NCBI RefSeq assembly: GCF_014651115.1
Contig: NZ_BMWG01000021.1
Location: forward strand, 89,957 to 153,956
DNA: 64,000 bases
Reading direction: 5' to 3'
From: Streptomyces inusitatus
GTDB taxonomy: Bacteria; Actinomycetota; Actinomycetes; Streptomycetales; Streptomycetaceae
Shown: piece after piece, positions 16,687 through 26,116 of the stretch
Numbering within the stretch: position 1 is the stretch's first letter
How the letters are laid out: every line of letters starts with the position of its first letter
Translations under genes and position numbers: made by a program
Notes under the pieces: model-generated
The model's input: only the letters and a program-made list of their open reading frames with translations
The model's database searches: none
What the model was told of the DNA's origin: nothing

Positions 16687-17439
16687 ATGAAGCTCACCGT
16701 CGTCGGCTGCTCGGGGTCGTTCCCGTCCGCGGAATCGGCCTGTTCGAGCTACCTCGTAGAGGCCGACGGCTTCCGGCTGCTCCTCGACATGGGCAATGGC
16801 GCCCTCGGCGAGTTGCAGCGTCACATCGGTCTCTACGACCTCGATGCCATCTTCCTCAGCCACCTCCACGCCGATCACTGCATCGACATGTGCGGGTATT
16901 TCGTCGCCCGCTACTACCGCCACGACGGCGGCCGCTGCGACGCGATCCCGGTCTACGGCCCCGAGGGCACCGAGCAGCGCCTCACCACCGCGTACGCGGA
17001 CACCCCTTCCCCCTCCTCGATGAGCGAGGTCTTCGACTTCCACACCCTGAAGCCGGGCAGCTTCGAGATCGGCCCGTTCTCGGTCCGTACGGAACGGGTG
17101 GCCCACCCGGTGGAGGCGTACGGCATCCGGCTGGAACACGGCGGCCGGACGCTGACGTACTCGGGGGACACGGGGGTCTGCGAGGCGCTGCACGAGCTGG
17201 CGGACGGCGCGGATCTCTTCCTCTGCGAGGCGTCCTTCACCCACGGGAAGGAGACCGTCCCGGATCTTCACCTCAATGGCCGAGAGGCGGGCGCGCACGC
17301 CGAGCGCGCGGGGGCGGGGCGGCTGCTGTTGACGCATGTGCCGCCGTGGACGGACGGGGAGCGCAATCTGGCGGACGCCCGGGCGGTCTACGGGGGCCCG
17401 GCGGAGCTGGCGGCCACAGGAGTGACGTACACGGTCTGA
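16687..17439 (+). CDS. MBL-fold hydrolase, Rv1339-like (possible cyclic nucleotide phosphodiesterase)
   Basis: A 250-residue metallo-beta-lactamase-fold protein. The metal motif is H59-L-H61-A-D63-H64 (SHLHADHCID), with further ligands in RVAHPVEAYG, YSGDTG and LLLTHVPPW. It occupies the position of M. tuberculosis Rv1339 between cysM and rph; Rv1339 has been described as an atypical cAMP phosphodiesterase. The rhomboid and murI genes that lie between in mycobacteria are absent. A bidirectional terminator separates it from nagE2. Confidence 0.85.
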   Translation: MKLTVVGCSGSFPSAESACSSYLVEADGFRLLLDMGNGALGELQRHIGLYDLDAIFLSHLHADHCIDMCGYFVARYYRHDGGRCDAIPVYGPEGTEQRLTTAYADTPSPSSMSEVFDFHTLKPGSFEIGPFSVRTERVAHPVEAYGIRLEHGGRTLTYSGDTGVCEALHELADGADLFLCEASFTHGKETVPDLHLNGREAGAHAERAGAGRLLLTHVPPWTDGERNLADARAVYGGPAELAATGVTYTV

Positions 17440-17461
17440 ACGCATGAACGCCTGAACGAGA

Positions 17462-17496
17462 AACGGCCCCGATCCTGAACCAGGACCGGGGCCGTT
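17462..17496. terminator. bidirectional terminator between the MBL gene and nagE2
   Basis: AACGGCCCCG-ATCCTG, loop AAC, CAGGAC-CGGGGCCGTT: a 16-bp stem with one mismatch. It lies between the convergent stops at 17439 and 17509. Confidence 0.8.
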
Positions 17497-17508
17497 GTGC
17501 ACAGGGGG

Positions 17509-18774
<1,266 letters not shown>

Positions 18775-18856
18775 CACAATCCTCCAGGGGGCCAAGGCGC
18801 CGCCGGGGGAGAAAAGCAGAAGAGGCGGCGTCTCAGGGGGACGCGGCACGCCGCCG

Positions 18857-18872
18857 CGTGGTCTAAACCACT
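18857..18872. promoter_or_regulatory. dre operator (DasR), distal to nagE2 start
   Basis: CGTGGTCTAAACCACT matches the dre consensus A(C/G)TGGTCTAGACCA(C/G)T at all but two or three positions, and is itself a near-perfect palindrome. Confidence 0.85.
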
Positions 18873-18873
18873 G

Positions 18874-18889
18874 AGTGGTGTAGACCTTT
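18874..18889. promoter_or_regulatory. second dre operator (DasR) upstream of nagE2
   Basis: AGTGGTGTAGACCTTT, one base after the first site. The left half is intact (AGTGGT-TAGACC), the right half degenerate. Back-to-back dre sites match the arrangement described before nagE2 genes. Confidence 0.8.
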
Positions 18890-19081
18890 GTAGCACGTGA
18901 AACTTAGATAAGGAACCTGCGAATAGCGGCCGATTAGACAACGATCCTGTGGAATTGAACGGCACTCGACCTGCGGGCTTTCATCGCGGCAGAGAGAAGG
19001 ACGCACAACGGAAGGGGTCCACCGTCCCCTCGCGCGGATCCGGTGAGCCCCTTCGGCCTTTCAAAGCCCCTTGATGGAGGC

Positions 19082-20377
19082 CTATTTGACGTTGTCCCGC
19101 TCGATCTCCTTCTCGATCTCCTCGGGCTCCCGCCCGGGCACCGGAAGATCGAATTTGGTGATCGCGAACCGGAAGATCGCGTAATACACGACCGCGAAGC
19201 CGAGCCCGATCGGAATGATCAGCCAGGGCTTGGTCGCGAGACTCCAATTGATCACATAGTCGATCAGTCCGGCCGAGAAGCTGAATCCGTCCTTGACCCC
19301 CAGTGCCCAGCTCACCGCCATCGACACACCGGTGAGCACCGCGTGGACCGCGTAGAGCGCCGGGGCCACGAAGAGGAAGGAGTACTCGATCGGCTCGGTG
19401 ATGCCCGTCACAAAGGAGGTCAGACCGACCGACAGCATCAGCCCGCCGATCTCCTTGCGGCGGTGCGGATGCGCGCAGTGGGTGATCGCGAGACAGGCGG
19501 CGGGCAGCGCGAACATCATGATCGGGAAGAAGCCGGTGGTGAACTGCCCGGCGTTCGGGTCCCCGGCCAGGAACATCGAGATGTCGCCGTGCACCACCGT
19601 GCCGTCCGGCTTGGTGTAACTGCCGAGCTGGAACCAGATCGGCACATTGAGGAACTGATGCAGCCCGATGACCAGCAGCGCCCGGTTGGTGACACCGAAG
19701 ATGCCCGAACCCCATGCGCCCAGGCTGACCAGCCAGTCGCTGAAGCTCTCCAGGGCGGAGCCGATCGGCGGCCAGATCCACAGGCACAGCGCGGCGAAGG
19801 CGATCGCGACGAACGCCATGATGATCGGCACCAGCCGCCGCCCGTTGAAGAATCCGAGCCAGTCGACCAGCTTGGTGCGGTGGTAGCGCTGCCAGAAGTA
19901 CGCCGCCAGCAGACCCATCACGATGCCGCCGAAGACCCCGGGGTTCTGATACGTGAAGGGGGCGACCGAGCCGTCCGCCCCCTGGCAGCCGGTGACCACC
20001 ACCTGGCCGCCGACCTCGCAGTCCTTGGGGAACTGGAGCAGCACGTTGTAGTAGACGAGGAAGCCGGTGACCGCCGCCAGCGCGGTCGAGCCGTCGGCCT
20101 TCTTCGCCATGCCGATCGCGACACCGACGCAGAACAGCAGCGGCAGCCCGATGTTCGCGTCGAGCAGCGCACCGCCCGCGCCGGCCATGACCTTGGCGAC
20201 ATCGTTCCAGCCCAGGCCGTCCTGGCCGAAGACATCGGGCTGTCCCAGCCGGTTGAGGATGCCCGCGGCGGGCAGTACGGCAATGGGGAGCTGAAGGCTC
20301 CGCCCCATCTTCTGCAAGCCCTGGAACAGCTTGTTCCAGGCGGACGGCTGTGCCGCGACGGCACTCCCTGAACTCAT
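19082..20377 (-). CDS. nagE1: PTS EIIC component NagE1 (GlcNAc-type permease paralog)
   Basis: A 431-residue EIIC, a clear paralog of NagE2 (shared LPIAVLPAAGILNRLG, GMAKKADGSTALAAVTGFLVYYN, GRRLVPIIMAF, FVTGITEPIEYSFLFVAPALY). It carries an extra loop around VTGCQGADGSVAPFTYQNPG that holds two Cys residues. In S. coelicolor NagE1 (SCO2906) is not required for GlcNAc uptake, so the substrate is uncertain. ATG 20377 has GGGAGGA upstream. It is divergent from nagF across a shared promoter region with one dre site. Confidence 0.9.
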   Translation of the reverse strand: MSSGSAVAAQPSAWNKLFQGLQKMGRSLQLPIAVLPAAGILNRLGQPDVFGQDGLGWNDVAKVMAGAGGALLDANIGLPLLFCVGVAIGMAKKADGSTALAAVTGFLVYYNVLLQFPKDCEVGGQVVVTGCQGADGSVAPFTYQNPGVFGGIVMGLLAAYFWQRYHRTKLVDWLGFFNGRRLVPIIMAFVAIAFAALCLWIWPPIGSALESFSDWLVSLGAWGSGIFGVTNRALLVIGLHQFLNVPIWFQLGSYTKPDGTVVHGDISMFLAGDPNAGQFTTGFFPIMMFALPAACLAITHCAHPHRRKEIGGLMLSVGLTSFVTGITEPIEYSFLFVAPALYAVHAVLTGVSMAVSWALGVKDGFSFSAGLIDYVINWSLATKPWLIIPIGLGFAVVYYAIFRFAITKFDLPVPGREPEEIEKEIERDNVK

Positions 20378-20418
20378 CGGCGTCCTCCCGGACTGACCAG
20401 GTTTGGCAGGCGTCCCAA

Positions 20419-20434
20419 ATTGGTGTAGACCAGT
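20419..20434. promoter_or_regulatory. dre operator (DasR) between nagE1 and nagF
   Basis: ATTGGTGTAGACCAGT: the core TGGT-TAGACCA is intact with one change from consensus. It lies 42 bases upstream of nagE1 and about 190 bases upstream of nagF, so it could serve both. Confidence 0.85.
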
Positions 20435-20626
20435 TGCAATACATCGCCGGGCCATGACGGCGGCCGAGACGGGGAACGCCGGTGATCGTCATCATTCGAC
20501 AGATGACGGTTACCCGCCCGTGAAGATGGGCCAACCGTGCGTTACCGTGACAAAAGCGGACCGCTGGTGGGCCGACGAGCGCCGAGCGCCCGATGCGGGC
20601 GCCGCTTGAAACGCAGGGAGAGAACC

Positions 20627-20860
20627 ATGGCCAGCAAGGCAGAGAAGATCGTCGCCGGGCTCGGCGGAGTCGACAACATCGAGGAGATCGAGGGCTGCAT
20701 CACCCGACTCCGCACCGAAGTCGCCAACCCCGACCTCGTCGACGAAGCCGCGCTCAAGGCCGCGGGCGCACACGGAGTCGTCAAGATGGGCACCGCGATC
20801 CAGGTCGTCATCGGCACCGACGCCGACCCGATCGCCGCCGAGATCGAAGACATGATGTGA
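20627..20860 (+). CDS. nagF: PTS EIIB component NagF (GlcNAc)
   Basis: A 77-residue stand-alone EIIB. The phosphorylated cysteine is C24 in IEEIEGCITRLRTEV, followed by KAAGAHGVVKMGTAIQVVIG, typical of the glucose-family EIIB. It passes phosphate to GlcNAc entering through NagE2. Start chosen by AGGGAGAG six bases upstream. It diverges from nagE1. Confidence 0.93.
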   Translation: MASKAEKIVAGLGGVDNIEEIEGCITRLRTEVANPDLVDEAALKAAGAHGVVKMGTAIQVVIGTDADPIAAEIEDMM

Positions 20861-20956
20861 CGACCGGCCACCCCAGCCGCACAGACCACACCGGCCCCAC
20901 AGGTCACCCGGACTGACCGCGCCGCCCACAGACAGGCCCGCGACAGCCGCCCGGCG

Positions 20957-20984
20957 AGGGCCCGGCTCCATGGAGCCGGGCCCT
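20957..20984 (+). terminator. perfect palindromic terminator between nagF and rph
   Basis: GGGCCCGGCTCCA joined to its exact complement with no unpaired loop in the DNA, bordered by A and T. It separates the PTS gene from rph. Confidence 0.75.
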
Positions 20985-21010
20985 TCCGCGCAGCCGATAG
21001 GCTCAACGCC

Positions 21011-21754
<744 letters not shown>

Positions 21755-21826
21755 CCGGCGACCGCCGGCACCGCCGACGAGCAGGAAAGACCACCCGGGT
21801 AAAGCCGGGTCAGGTAAAGAAGCAAC

Positions 21827-21888
21827 CAAAAACGCCCCCAGGGGCGTCGTCAGTGGCATGTGCGCACGGAATCGAACCGTGCGCACAT
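21827..21888 (-). ncRNA. T-arm-like hairpin followed by an intrinsic terminator (minus strand), unidentified RNA
   Basis: On the minus strand a 12-bp perfect stem with a 7-base loop TTCGATT (21888-21858) is followed by an ACGCCC/GGGCGT hairpin and a TTTTT run (21847-21827), a textbook intrinsic terminator. The loop and adjoining bases (GGTTCGATTCC) match a tRNA T-arm, but no acceptor, D or anticodon arms surround it. It could be the end of a small RNA, a relic of a tRNA, or an attachment-site scar. On the plus strand the same hairpin sits just before the lipoprotein ribosome-binding site. Confidence 0.4.
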
Positions 21889-21912
21889 CCACATCCGGGA
21901 GGGACCAGTTCC

Positions 21913-22296
21913 ATGGCCGCGCGCCGCCGTTTCGCTCTTACGCTCGCCACCGCCGCTCTGATCGTGCCGATCACCGTCGGTTGCAGCGCCATCGACAAGG
22001 CCCTCGACTGCGTCGACACCGCCAAGGCCGTGACCACCAGCGTCGGCCAGCTCACCGAGGCCGTCGGCAGCGCCGCCGAGGACCCCACCAAGGCGCGTGA
22101 GGCCCTCGACTCCATCGACAAGGAGCTCAAGGAGCTCGGCGACAAGACGGACAACGCCGATGTGAAGAAGGCGGGCGACGACCTCGGCGCCGCCGTCGAC
22201 AACGTCCGCAAGTCCATCGAGGGCGGCGACCCCACCCCCGACATCACCCCGGTCACCGACGCCGCCGCCGAGATGGGCAAGGTCTGCAGCCCCTGA
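21913..22296 (+). CDS. small helical lipoprotein of unknown function
   Basis: A 127-residue protein. A signal peptide (AARRRFALTLATAALIVPI) ends in lipobox TVGC, lipidated at C24. The mature part is almost entirely charged heptad-like helix (KALDCVDTAKAVTTSVGQLTEAVG and KELKELGDKTDNADVKKAGDDL) and contains two more Cys residues, one near each end (LDCVD, KVCSP). This is the look of a surface-anchored coiled coil. GGGAGGGA lies eight bases before the ATG. Conserved in Streptomyces next to rph-rdgB; no function known to me. Confidence 0.75.
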   Translation: MAARRRFALTLATAALIVPITVGCSAIDKALDCVDTAKAVTTSVGQLTEAVGSAAEDPTKAREALDSIDKELKELGDKTDNADVKKAGDDLGAAVDNVRKSIEGGDPTPDITPVTDAAAEMGKVCSP

Positions 22297-22355
22297 CACC
22301 ACCCGGAATCCGGGCCCCGGACAACACCTGATCCGCGGGCCCGGATAATCGGGGC

Positions 22356-22958
22356 ATGACCCGCATCGTCCTCGCCACCCGCAACGCCGGGAAGATCACC
22401 GAACTCAGGGCCATCCTCGCCGCGGCGGACCTCCCGTACGACCTCGTCGGCACGGACGCCTACCCCGAGATCCCCGACGTCAAGGAAACCGGCGTCACCT
22501 TCGCCGAGAACGCCCTGCTCAAGGCCCACGCCCTCGCCCAGGCCACCGGACTCCCCGCCATCGCCGACGACTCCGGCCTCTGCGTCGACGTCCTCGGCGG
22601 CGCCCCCGGCATCTTCTCCGCCCGCTGGGCCGGCACCCACGGCGACGACGCCGCCAACCTCGCCCTCCTCCTCGCCCAGCTCTCCGACATCGCCCCCGAA
22701 CACCGCGCCGCCCACTTCTTCTGCGCCGCCGCCCTCGCCCTCCCCGACGGCACCGAACGCGTCGTCGAAGGCCGCATGCCCGGCACCCTCCGCCCCACCC
22801 CCGCCGGCACCAACGGCTTCGGCTACGACCCCATCCTCCAGCCCGACGGCCACACCCGCACCGCCGCGGAACTGACCCCGGACGAGAAGAACGCGATCAG
22901 CCACCGCGGGAAGGCGTTCAGGGAGCTGGTGCCGGTGATCCGGGAGCTGCTGGGCTGA
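22356..22958 (+). CDS. rdgB: XTP/dITP diphosphatase (non-canonical purine NTPase)
   Basis: A 200-residue HAM1/RdgB enzyme that removes ITP, dITP and XTP from the nucleotide pool. Motifs are LATRNAGKITELRAIL at the N-terminus, TFAENALLKAHA, AIADDSGLCVDVLGGAPGIFSARWAG, GTNGFGYDPIL and SHRGKAFREL. Length and order are standard. Confidence 0.95.
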   Translation: MTRIVLATRNAGKITELRAILAAADLPYDLVGTDAYPEIPDVKETGVTFAENALLKAHALAQATGLPAIADDSGLCVDVLGGAPGIFSARWAGTHGDDAANLALLLAQLSDIAPEHRAAHFFCAAALALPDGTERVVEGRMPGTLRPTPAGTNGFGYDPILQPDGHTRTAAELTPDEKNAISHRGKAFRELVPVIRELLG

Positions 22959-22982
22959 GCCGCGCACGTGCGGGCATGCCGA

Positions 22983-23014
22983 AGGGCACGGCTCTTGTCG
23001 CTGAGCCGCGCCCT
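22983..23014. terminator. hairpin between rdgB and the tRNA gene
   Basis: AGGGCACGGCTC and GAGCCGCGCCCT pair over 12 bp with one mismatch around an 8-base loop. It lies 24 bases after rdgB and 8 bases beyond the tRNA 3' end, so it can serve both. Confidence 0.65.
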
Positions 23015-23021
23015 CTGACTG

Positions 23022-23097
23022 TGGGCCCGGTGGGACTCGAACCCACGACACGCCGGGTCTAAGCCGACGCCCTCTTGGCCAGCTGGGGTACGGGCCC
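23022..23097 (-). tRNA. tRNA with anticodon UAG but short variable arm (atypical tRNA-Leu-like)
   Basis: A 76-base cloverleaf on the minus strand: acceptor GGGCCCG/CGGGCCC, G18G19 in the D-loop, anticodon stem GTCGG/CCGGC with loop CTTAGAC, 5-base variable region GTGTC, and T-arm GTGGG-TTCGAGT-CCCAC, then A73 with no encoded CCA. The anticodon reads TAG, which would decode the leucine codon CUA. Bacterial tRNA-Leu has a long variable arm, which this lacks. It may be an odd or pseudo tRNA. HNH endonuclease genes follow immediately upstream on the same strand. Confidence 0.7.
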
Positions 23098-23105
23098 CCA
23101 CGGCC

Positions 23106-23963
23106 TTACTGTACTGGCCCCGGGGGTGTGGTTGTGAAGCGATACCGGTTCGAGAAGGTGACGGTCTGACTGTGGCAGGAAGGGCACAGATACCGAAGGT
23201 TATCCCTCCGGTTGTCCAGCCGGTCGCCGTTGATGTGATCGATCTCCAGGACGAGACGCTTTCCCTGCCAGCTGTCGCCGAGCCCGCACGCGGAGCAGAC
23301 ATGAGGCACGCCCTCGTCGTCCAGAGCCCGCCTCAACAGCAGGGTCTTGGTGCGGGACGAGCCGGGCGGGAGCTTCCGCAGGATGTCCTCCGCCGCCTTA
23401 CGAGTGGGTGCGCGACGGCCCGCGTTGTGCCGCTGCCCGGTGAAGTGAGCGGTCGACAGGCCGTATGCCGCGATCCCGCGTCTGACCTCCGCTCTGCTCA
23501 CTCCTCCCGGTGACACCTCGCCGAGCGCCCGTATCACTCCCGGCAGGCTCTGCGAGTCGGCGACCGCCCGGGCGAGTTCGTCCCGGGGGAGGAGCGGACC
23601 GTGTCTCCGCCGACCGGTGAAGTGGGAGGTGTCGATGCCGAACTTCACCAGCCTGCCGCTGATATGGCTGTAGGCGCTGTCGTACGGCGCGACACCCATG
23701 TACGCGAGCATCTCCCCGACGCTGTGGGAGTGGGCGGCGGCCGCCTCCAGCACCTCCCTCGGGTACGAGTGGGCCGGACGCGGCGGCAGTGGCTCGTCGG
23801 CGAAGTGGGAGGTGTCGATGGAGTAGTGCGCCAGCCTGTCGCGCAGATACCGGCGGGGGCCACTGCCGAGCGGCGCGCCCACTCTGCGCATCAGGTCGAC
23901 CAGGCTGCCCGCCTCGGCGGCGGTGCGCGCCAGCAGATCGCGGGGGTACTTCGGCTCGCTCAC
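23106..23963 (-). CDS. HNH endonuclease with repeated helix-turn-helix-like modules
   Basis: A 285-residue protein. The C-terminus is an HNH nuclease: CSACG, LEIDHINGDRLDNRRDNLRYL, CPSCHSQT (two zinc-binding CxxC pairs and the D-H-N core). The N-terminal two thirds hold three related units of about 45 residues, each starting S-(L/V)-x-(E/D/G)-(M/L/V)-(L/I) and ending (Y/F)GIDTSHF or GLSTAHF, probably DNA-reading modules. The GTG start overlaps the stop of the upstream HNH gene (GTGA). The gene stops 8 bases from the unusual tRNA. Confidence 0.8.
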   Translation of the reverse strand: MSEPKYPRDLLARTAAEAGSLVDLMRRVGAPLGSGPRRYLRDRLAHYSIDTSHFADEPLPPRPAHSYPREVLEAAAAHSHSVGEMLAYMGVAPYDSAYSHISGRLVKFGIDTSHFTGRRRHGPLLPRDELARAVADSQSLPGVIRALGEVSPGGVSRAEVRRGIAAYGLSTAHFTGQRHNAGRRAPTRKAAEDILRKLPPGSSRTKTLLLRRALDDEGVPHVCSACGLGDSWQGKRLVLEIDHINGDRLDNRRDNLRYLCPSCHSQTVTFSNRYRFTTTPPGPVQ

Positions 23964-24586
23964 GGCGTCGATACCCGCTTCCGTCCCCGGTAGGTGTCCG
24001 TCACCGAGTGACAGTTGGGGCAGAGCAGCCGGAGGTTCTCCCGGCGGTTGTCCCACCACTCGCCGTTCACATGGTCGACCTCCAGCCGGAGGGGATTCCC
24101 GTTCCACTCGGGGCCGGTGTCGCACATGGCACAGGCATCGGGGACTCCGAGGCCCAGAAGCGCTCGGCGCAGACGCCGCCCGGGAACCCTTCCACCGTCC
24201 GGCGACCCGAGTGAGAGCAGCGCGTCGGCCGTTCTTCTGGCGGGCCGCCTCCGCTGCGGACGGAAATGCGAGATGTCGATGCCGAGCGCGGCTATGCGTC
24301 GGCTGATATGCGTGTGGTTGCCGCCCACCGGGCTGAGCCCGAGTCGGCGCACGACCTCTTGAACGGATGTGGACGCCACGACCGCTTCATTCAGGATTCG
24401 CTCCGTGTGTCGCACCCGCCGGTCGGCCAGATGCGAGACGTCTATCCCCGCTTCCGACATCTTCTGCCGCACATAGCGCTTGGTGCCCGGTGTCGGCGTA
24501 CGTCCGCACCAGCGGATCGCGGCGTCCCAGTCATCGGTCCGGGCCGCCGCTTCCGCCAGCATCTCCCGGGTGTATCTCACTGCCAT
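23960..24586 (-). CDS. HNH endonuclease, paralog of the adjacent one
   Basis: A 208-residue protein with the same plan as its neighbour but two DNA-reading units instead of three: DDWDAAIRWCGRTPTPGTKRY...AGIDVSHL and SVQEVVRRLGLSPVGG...LGIDISHF. The HNH core is CAMCD, LEVDHVNGEWWDNRRENLRLL, CPNCHSVT. ATG 24586 has GGGGAGAG four bases upstream. Translationally coupled to the second HNH gene. Likely a duplicated pair acting at different sites; homing-type, defence or tRNA-locus-linked roles are all possible. Confidence 0.8.
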   Translation of the reverse strand: MAVRYTREMLAEAAARTDDWDAAIRWCGRTPTPGTKRYVRQKMSEAGIDVSHLADRRVRHTERILNEAVVASTSVQEVVRRLGLSPVGGNHTHISRRIAALGIDISHFRPQRRRPARRTADALLSLGSPDGGRVPGRRLRRALLGLGVPDACAMCDTGPEWNGNPLRLEVDHVNGEWWDNRRENLRLLCPNCHSVTDTYRGRKRVSTP

Positions 24587-24671
24587 CTCTCTCCCCGTCC
24601 CGGTCGCGCGTTCGTGACCCGAACGGACCAACGATCCGCCATCCGGACGGTTACGTCCGAAATGCGGAACA

Positions 24672-24700
24672 GCCCGTCCCGCTTCAAGGGCGGGACGGGC
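24672..24700 (-). terminator. hairpin terminator downstream of bcp
   Basis: GCCCGTCCCGC and GCGGGACGGGC, an 11-bp perfect stem with a 7-base loop, 23 bases past the bcp stop. Confidence 0.8.
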
Positions 24701-24722
24701 CGTTCGACAGGGCGGGGCCGGG

Positions 24723-25190
24723 TCAGATGGCCAGGTCCTTGATGATTTTGGCGACGTGGCCAGTGGCCTTGACGTTGTAGAAGGCGCGCTCGACCTTGCC
24801 GTGTTCGTCGATGACGATGGTGGAGCGGATCACTCCGGTGACGGTCTTGCCGTAGAGCTTCTTCTCGCCGAAGGCGCCGTACGCGGCCAGGACCTCCTTG
24901 GAGGGGTCGCCGACCAGGGTCACCTTGAGGCTCTCCTGCTCACGGAACTTGGCGAGCTTCTCGGGCTTGTCGGGGGAGACGCCGATGACGTCGTACCCGG
25001 CGTCGGCGAGGAGCTGGAGGTTGTCGGTGAAGTCGCAGGCCTGCTTGGTGCAGCCGGGGGTGAGGGCGGCGGGGTAGAAGTAGACGATGACCTTCCGGCC
25101 TTGGTGGGAGGCGAGGGACACCTCTTTGCCGTCCGCGTCGGGCAGGGTGAACGCGGGGGCGGTGTCGCCGGGCTGGAGTCGCTCGCTCAT
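24723..25190 (-). CDS. bcp: thioredoxin-dependent thiol peroxidase (Bcp/PrxQ)
   Basis: A 155-residue peroxiredoxin that reduces hydroperoxides. The peroxidatic Cys is C47 in YPAALTPGCTKQACDF, with a possible resolving Cys at C52. Usual Bcp proteins read PxDxTPGC; Ala-Leu replaces the middle residues here. Further family markers are VIGVSPDKPEKLAKFREQ and STIVIDEHGKV. Single gene with its own terminator. Confidence 0.93.
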   Translation of the reverse strand: MSERLQPGDTAPAFTLPDADGKEVSLASHQGRKVIVYFYPAALTPGCTKQACDFTDNLQLLADAGYDVIGVSPDKPEKLAKFREQESLKVTLVGDPSKEVLAAYGAFGEKKLYGKTVTGVIRSTIVIDEHGKVERAFYNVKATGHVAKIIKDLAI

Positions 25191-25349
25191 GGTTCTCCTC
25201 GTGGGGGCCGGGCCGGTTCGCGCCGGCGGAAGTCAAGCCGTGCGGGTGTACCCCGCCGAGCGTAATAGGGGTGCCGTGGGGTGCGTGCGCGGTCGAGCTG
25301 ACAGACTGGCGGTGAGGAAGTACCGGATCACGACCACGGAGGCGGCGCG

Positions 25350-25670
25350 GTGTCGGACGCGAGGACCCCTGCGCAGATCGAGGCGGACATTGTCCGCCGG
25401 CGCGAGCAGCTTGCCGAGACGCTCGATGAGATCGGGGTGCGGGTGCACCCTTCGACCGTCATCGGCGACGCGAAGGCGAAGGTCGCCGGGACGGTGGACC
25501 GCACGGCGGGACGGGCCTGTGCGGCGGTGAATCGTACGGTGACGGGTGTCCGCTCCCGGTTTGTCGGGGAGGACGGGGTGCCTCGTCTGGAGCGGGTGAT
25601 CCCGGTGGCTCTGCTGGTCGTGGGGCTGGTCGGGCTGCTCGCCTCCTCCTCGCGCAAGAGCAAGGGCTGA
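25350..25670 (+). CDS. DUF3618 family membrane-anchored protein
   Basis: A 106-residue protein. The N-terminal helix TPAQIEADIVRRREQLAETLDEIGVRV is the DUF3618 signature, followed by a basic linker and one membrane helix near the C-terminus (VIPVALLVVGLVGLLASSS) with a short Ser/Lys tail. GGAGG lies eight bases before the GTG start. Such proteins are common in actinobacteria, sometimes near membrane-stress genes. Function unknown. Confidence 0.85.
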   Translation: MSDARTPAQIEADIVRRREQLAETLDEIGVRVHPSTVIGDAKAKVAGTVDRTAGRACAAVNRTVTGVRSRFVGEDGVPRLERVIPVALLVVGLVGLLASSSRKSKG

Positions 25671-25725
25671 GCACTGGTCGACCCCGCGCGCCGACGGAAC
25701 GCCCGAAGGCGGGTAAGTTCGAGTC

Positions 25726-26082
25726 GTGAGCGCCAACAGCCATGAGCAGAGCACCCAGCACGACAAGCTTCCGATCCGGATGCTGCACGACCGTGTGCTG
25801 GTGCGGACCGACATTCCCGAGGGCGAGCGGCGTTCCAGCGGCGGCATCGTGATCCCCGCGACGGCGGCGGTGGGCCGGCGGCTCGCCTGGGCCGAGGTCG
25901 TGGCCGTGGGTCAGAGTGTGCGGAGCGTGGAGCCGGGGGACCGGGTGCTGTACGACCCCGAGGACCGGGCCGAGGTCGAGGTGCGGGGGGTGGCGTACGT
26001 CCTGATGCGGGAGCGCGATCTGCACGCGGTGGCGGCCGACCGCTTCCAGGGCTCCGAGGACTCCACGGGCCTTTACCTCTGA
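25726..26082 (+). CDS. GroES-like (chaperonin 10 fold) protein, stand-alone
   Basis: A 118-residue protein with the Cpn10 pattern IRMLHDRVLVRTDIPEGERRSSGGIVIP, then WAEVVAVGQSVRSVEPGDRVLYDPEDRAEVEVRGVAYVLMRERDL. It has a 16-residue N-terminal extension, an Arg-rich roof segment and a C-terminal tail, and lacks a groEL partner. It is therefore a GroES-fold paralog rather than the main co-chaperonin. The GTG start lacks a strong ribosome-binding site. Confidence 0.8.
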   Translation: MSANSHEQSTQHDKLPIRMLHDRVLVRTDIPEGERRSSGGIVIPATAAVGRRLAWAEVVAVGQSVRSVEPGDRVLYDPEDRAEVEVRGVAYVLMRERDLHAVAADRFQGSEDSTGLYL

Positions 26083-26116
26083 GGGCCGGGTGACCGGGTG
26101 GTGACCGGCCTGACCC

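Noticed and set aside
21858..21888. Complete tRNA gene on the minus strand
   Set aside because: Only a T-arm-like hairpin is present; no acceptor, D or anticodon arm can be drawn around it.
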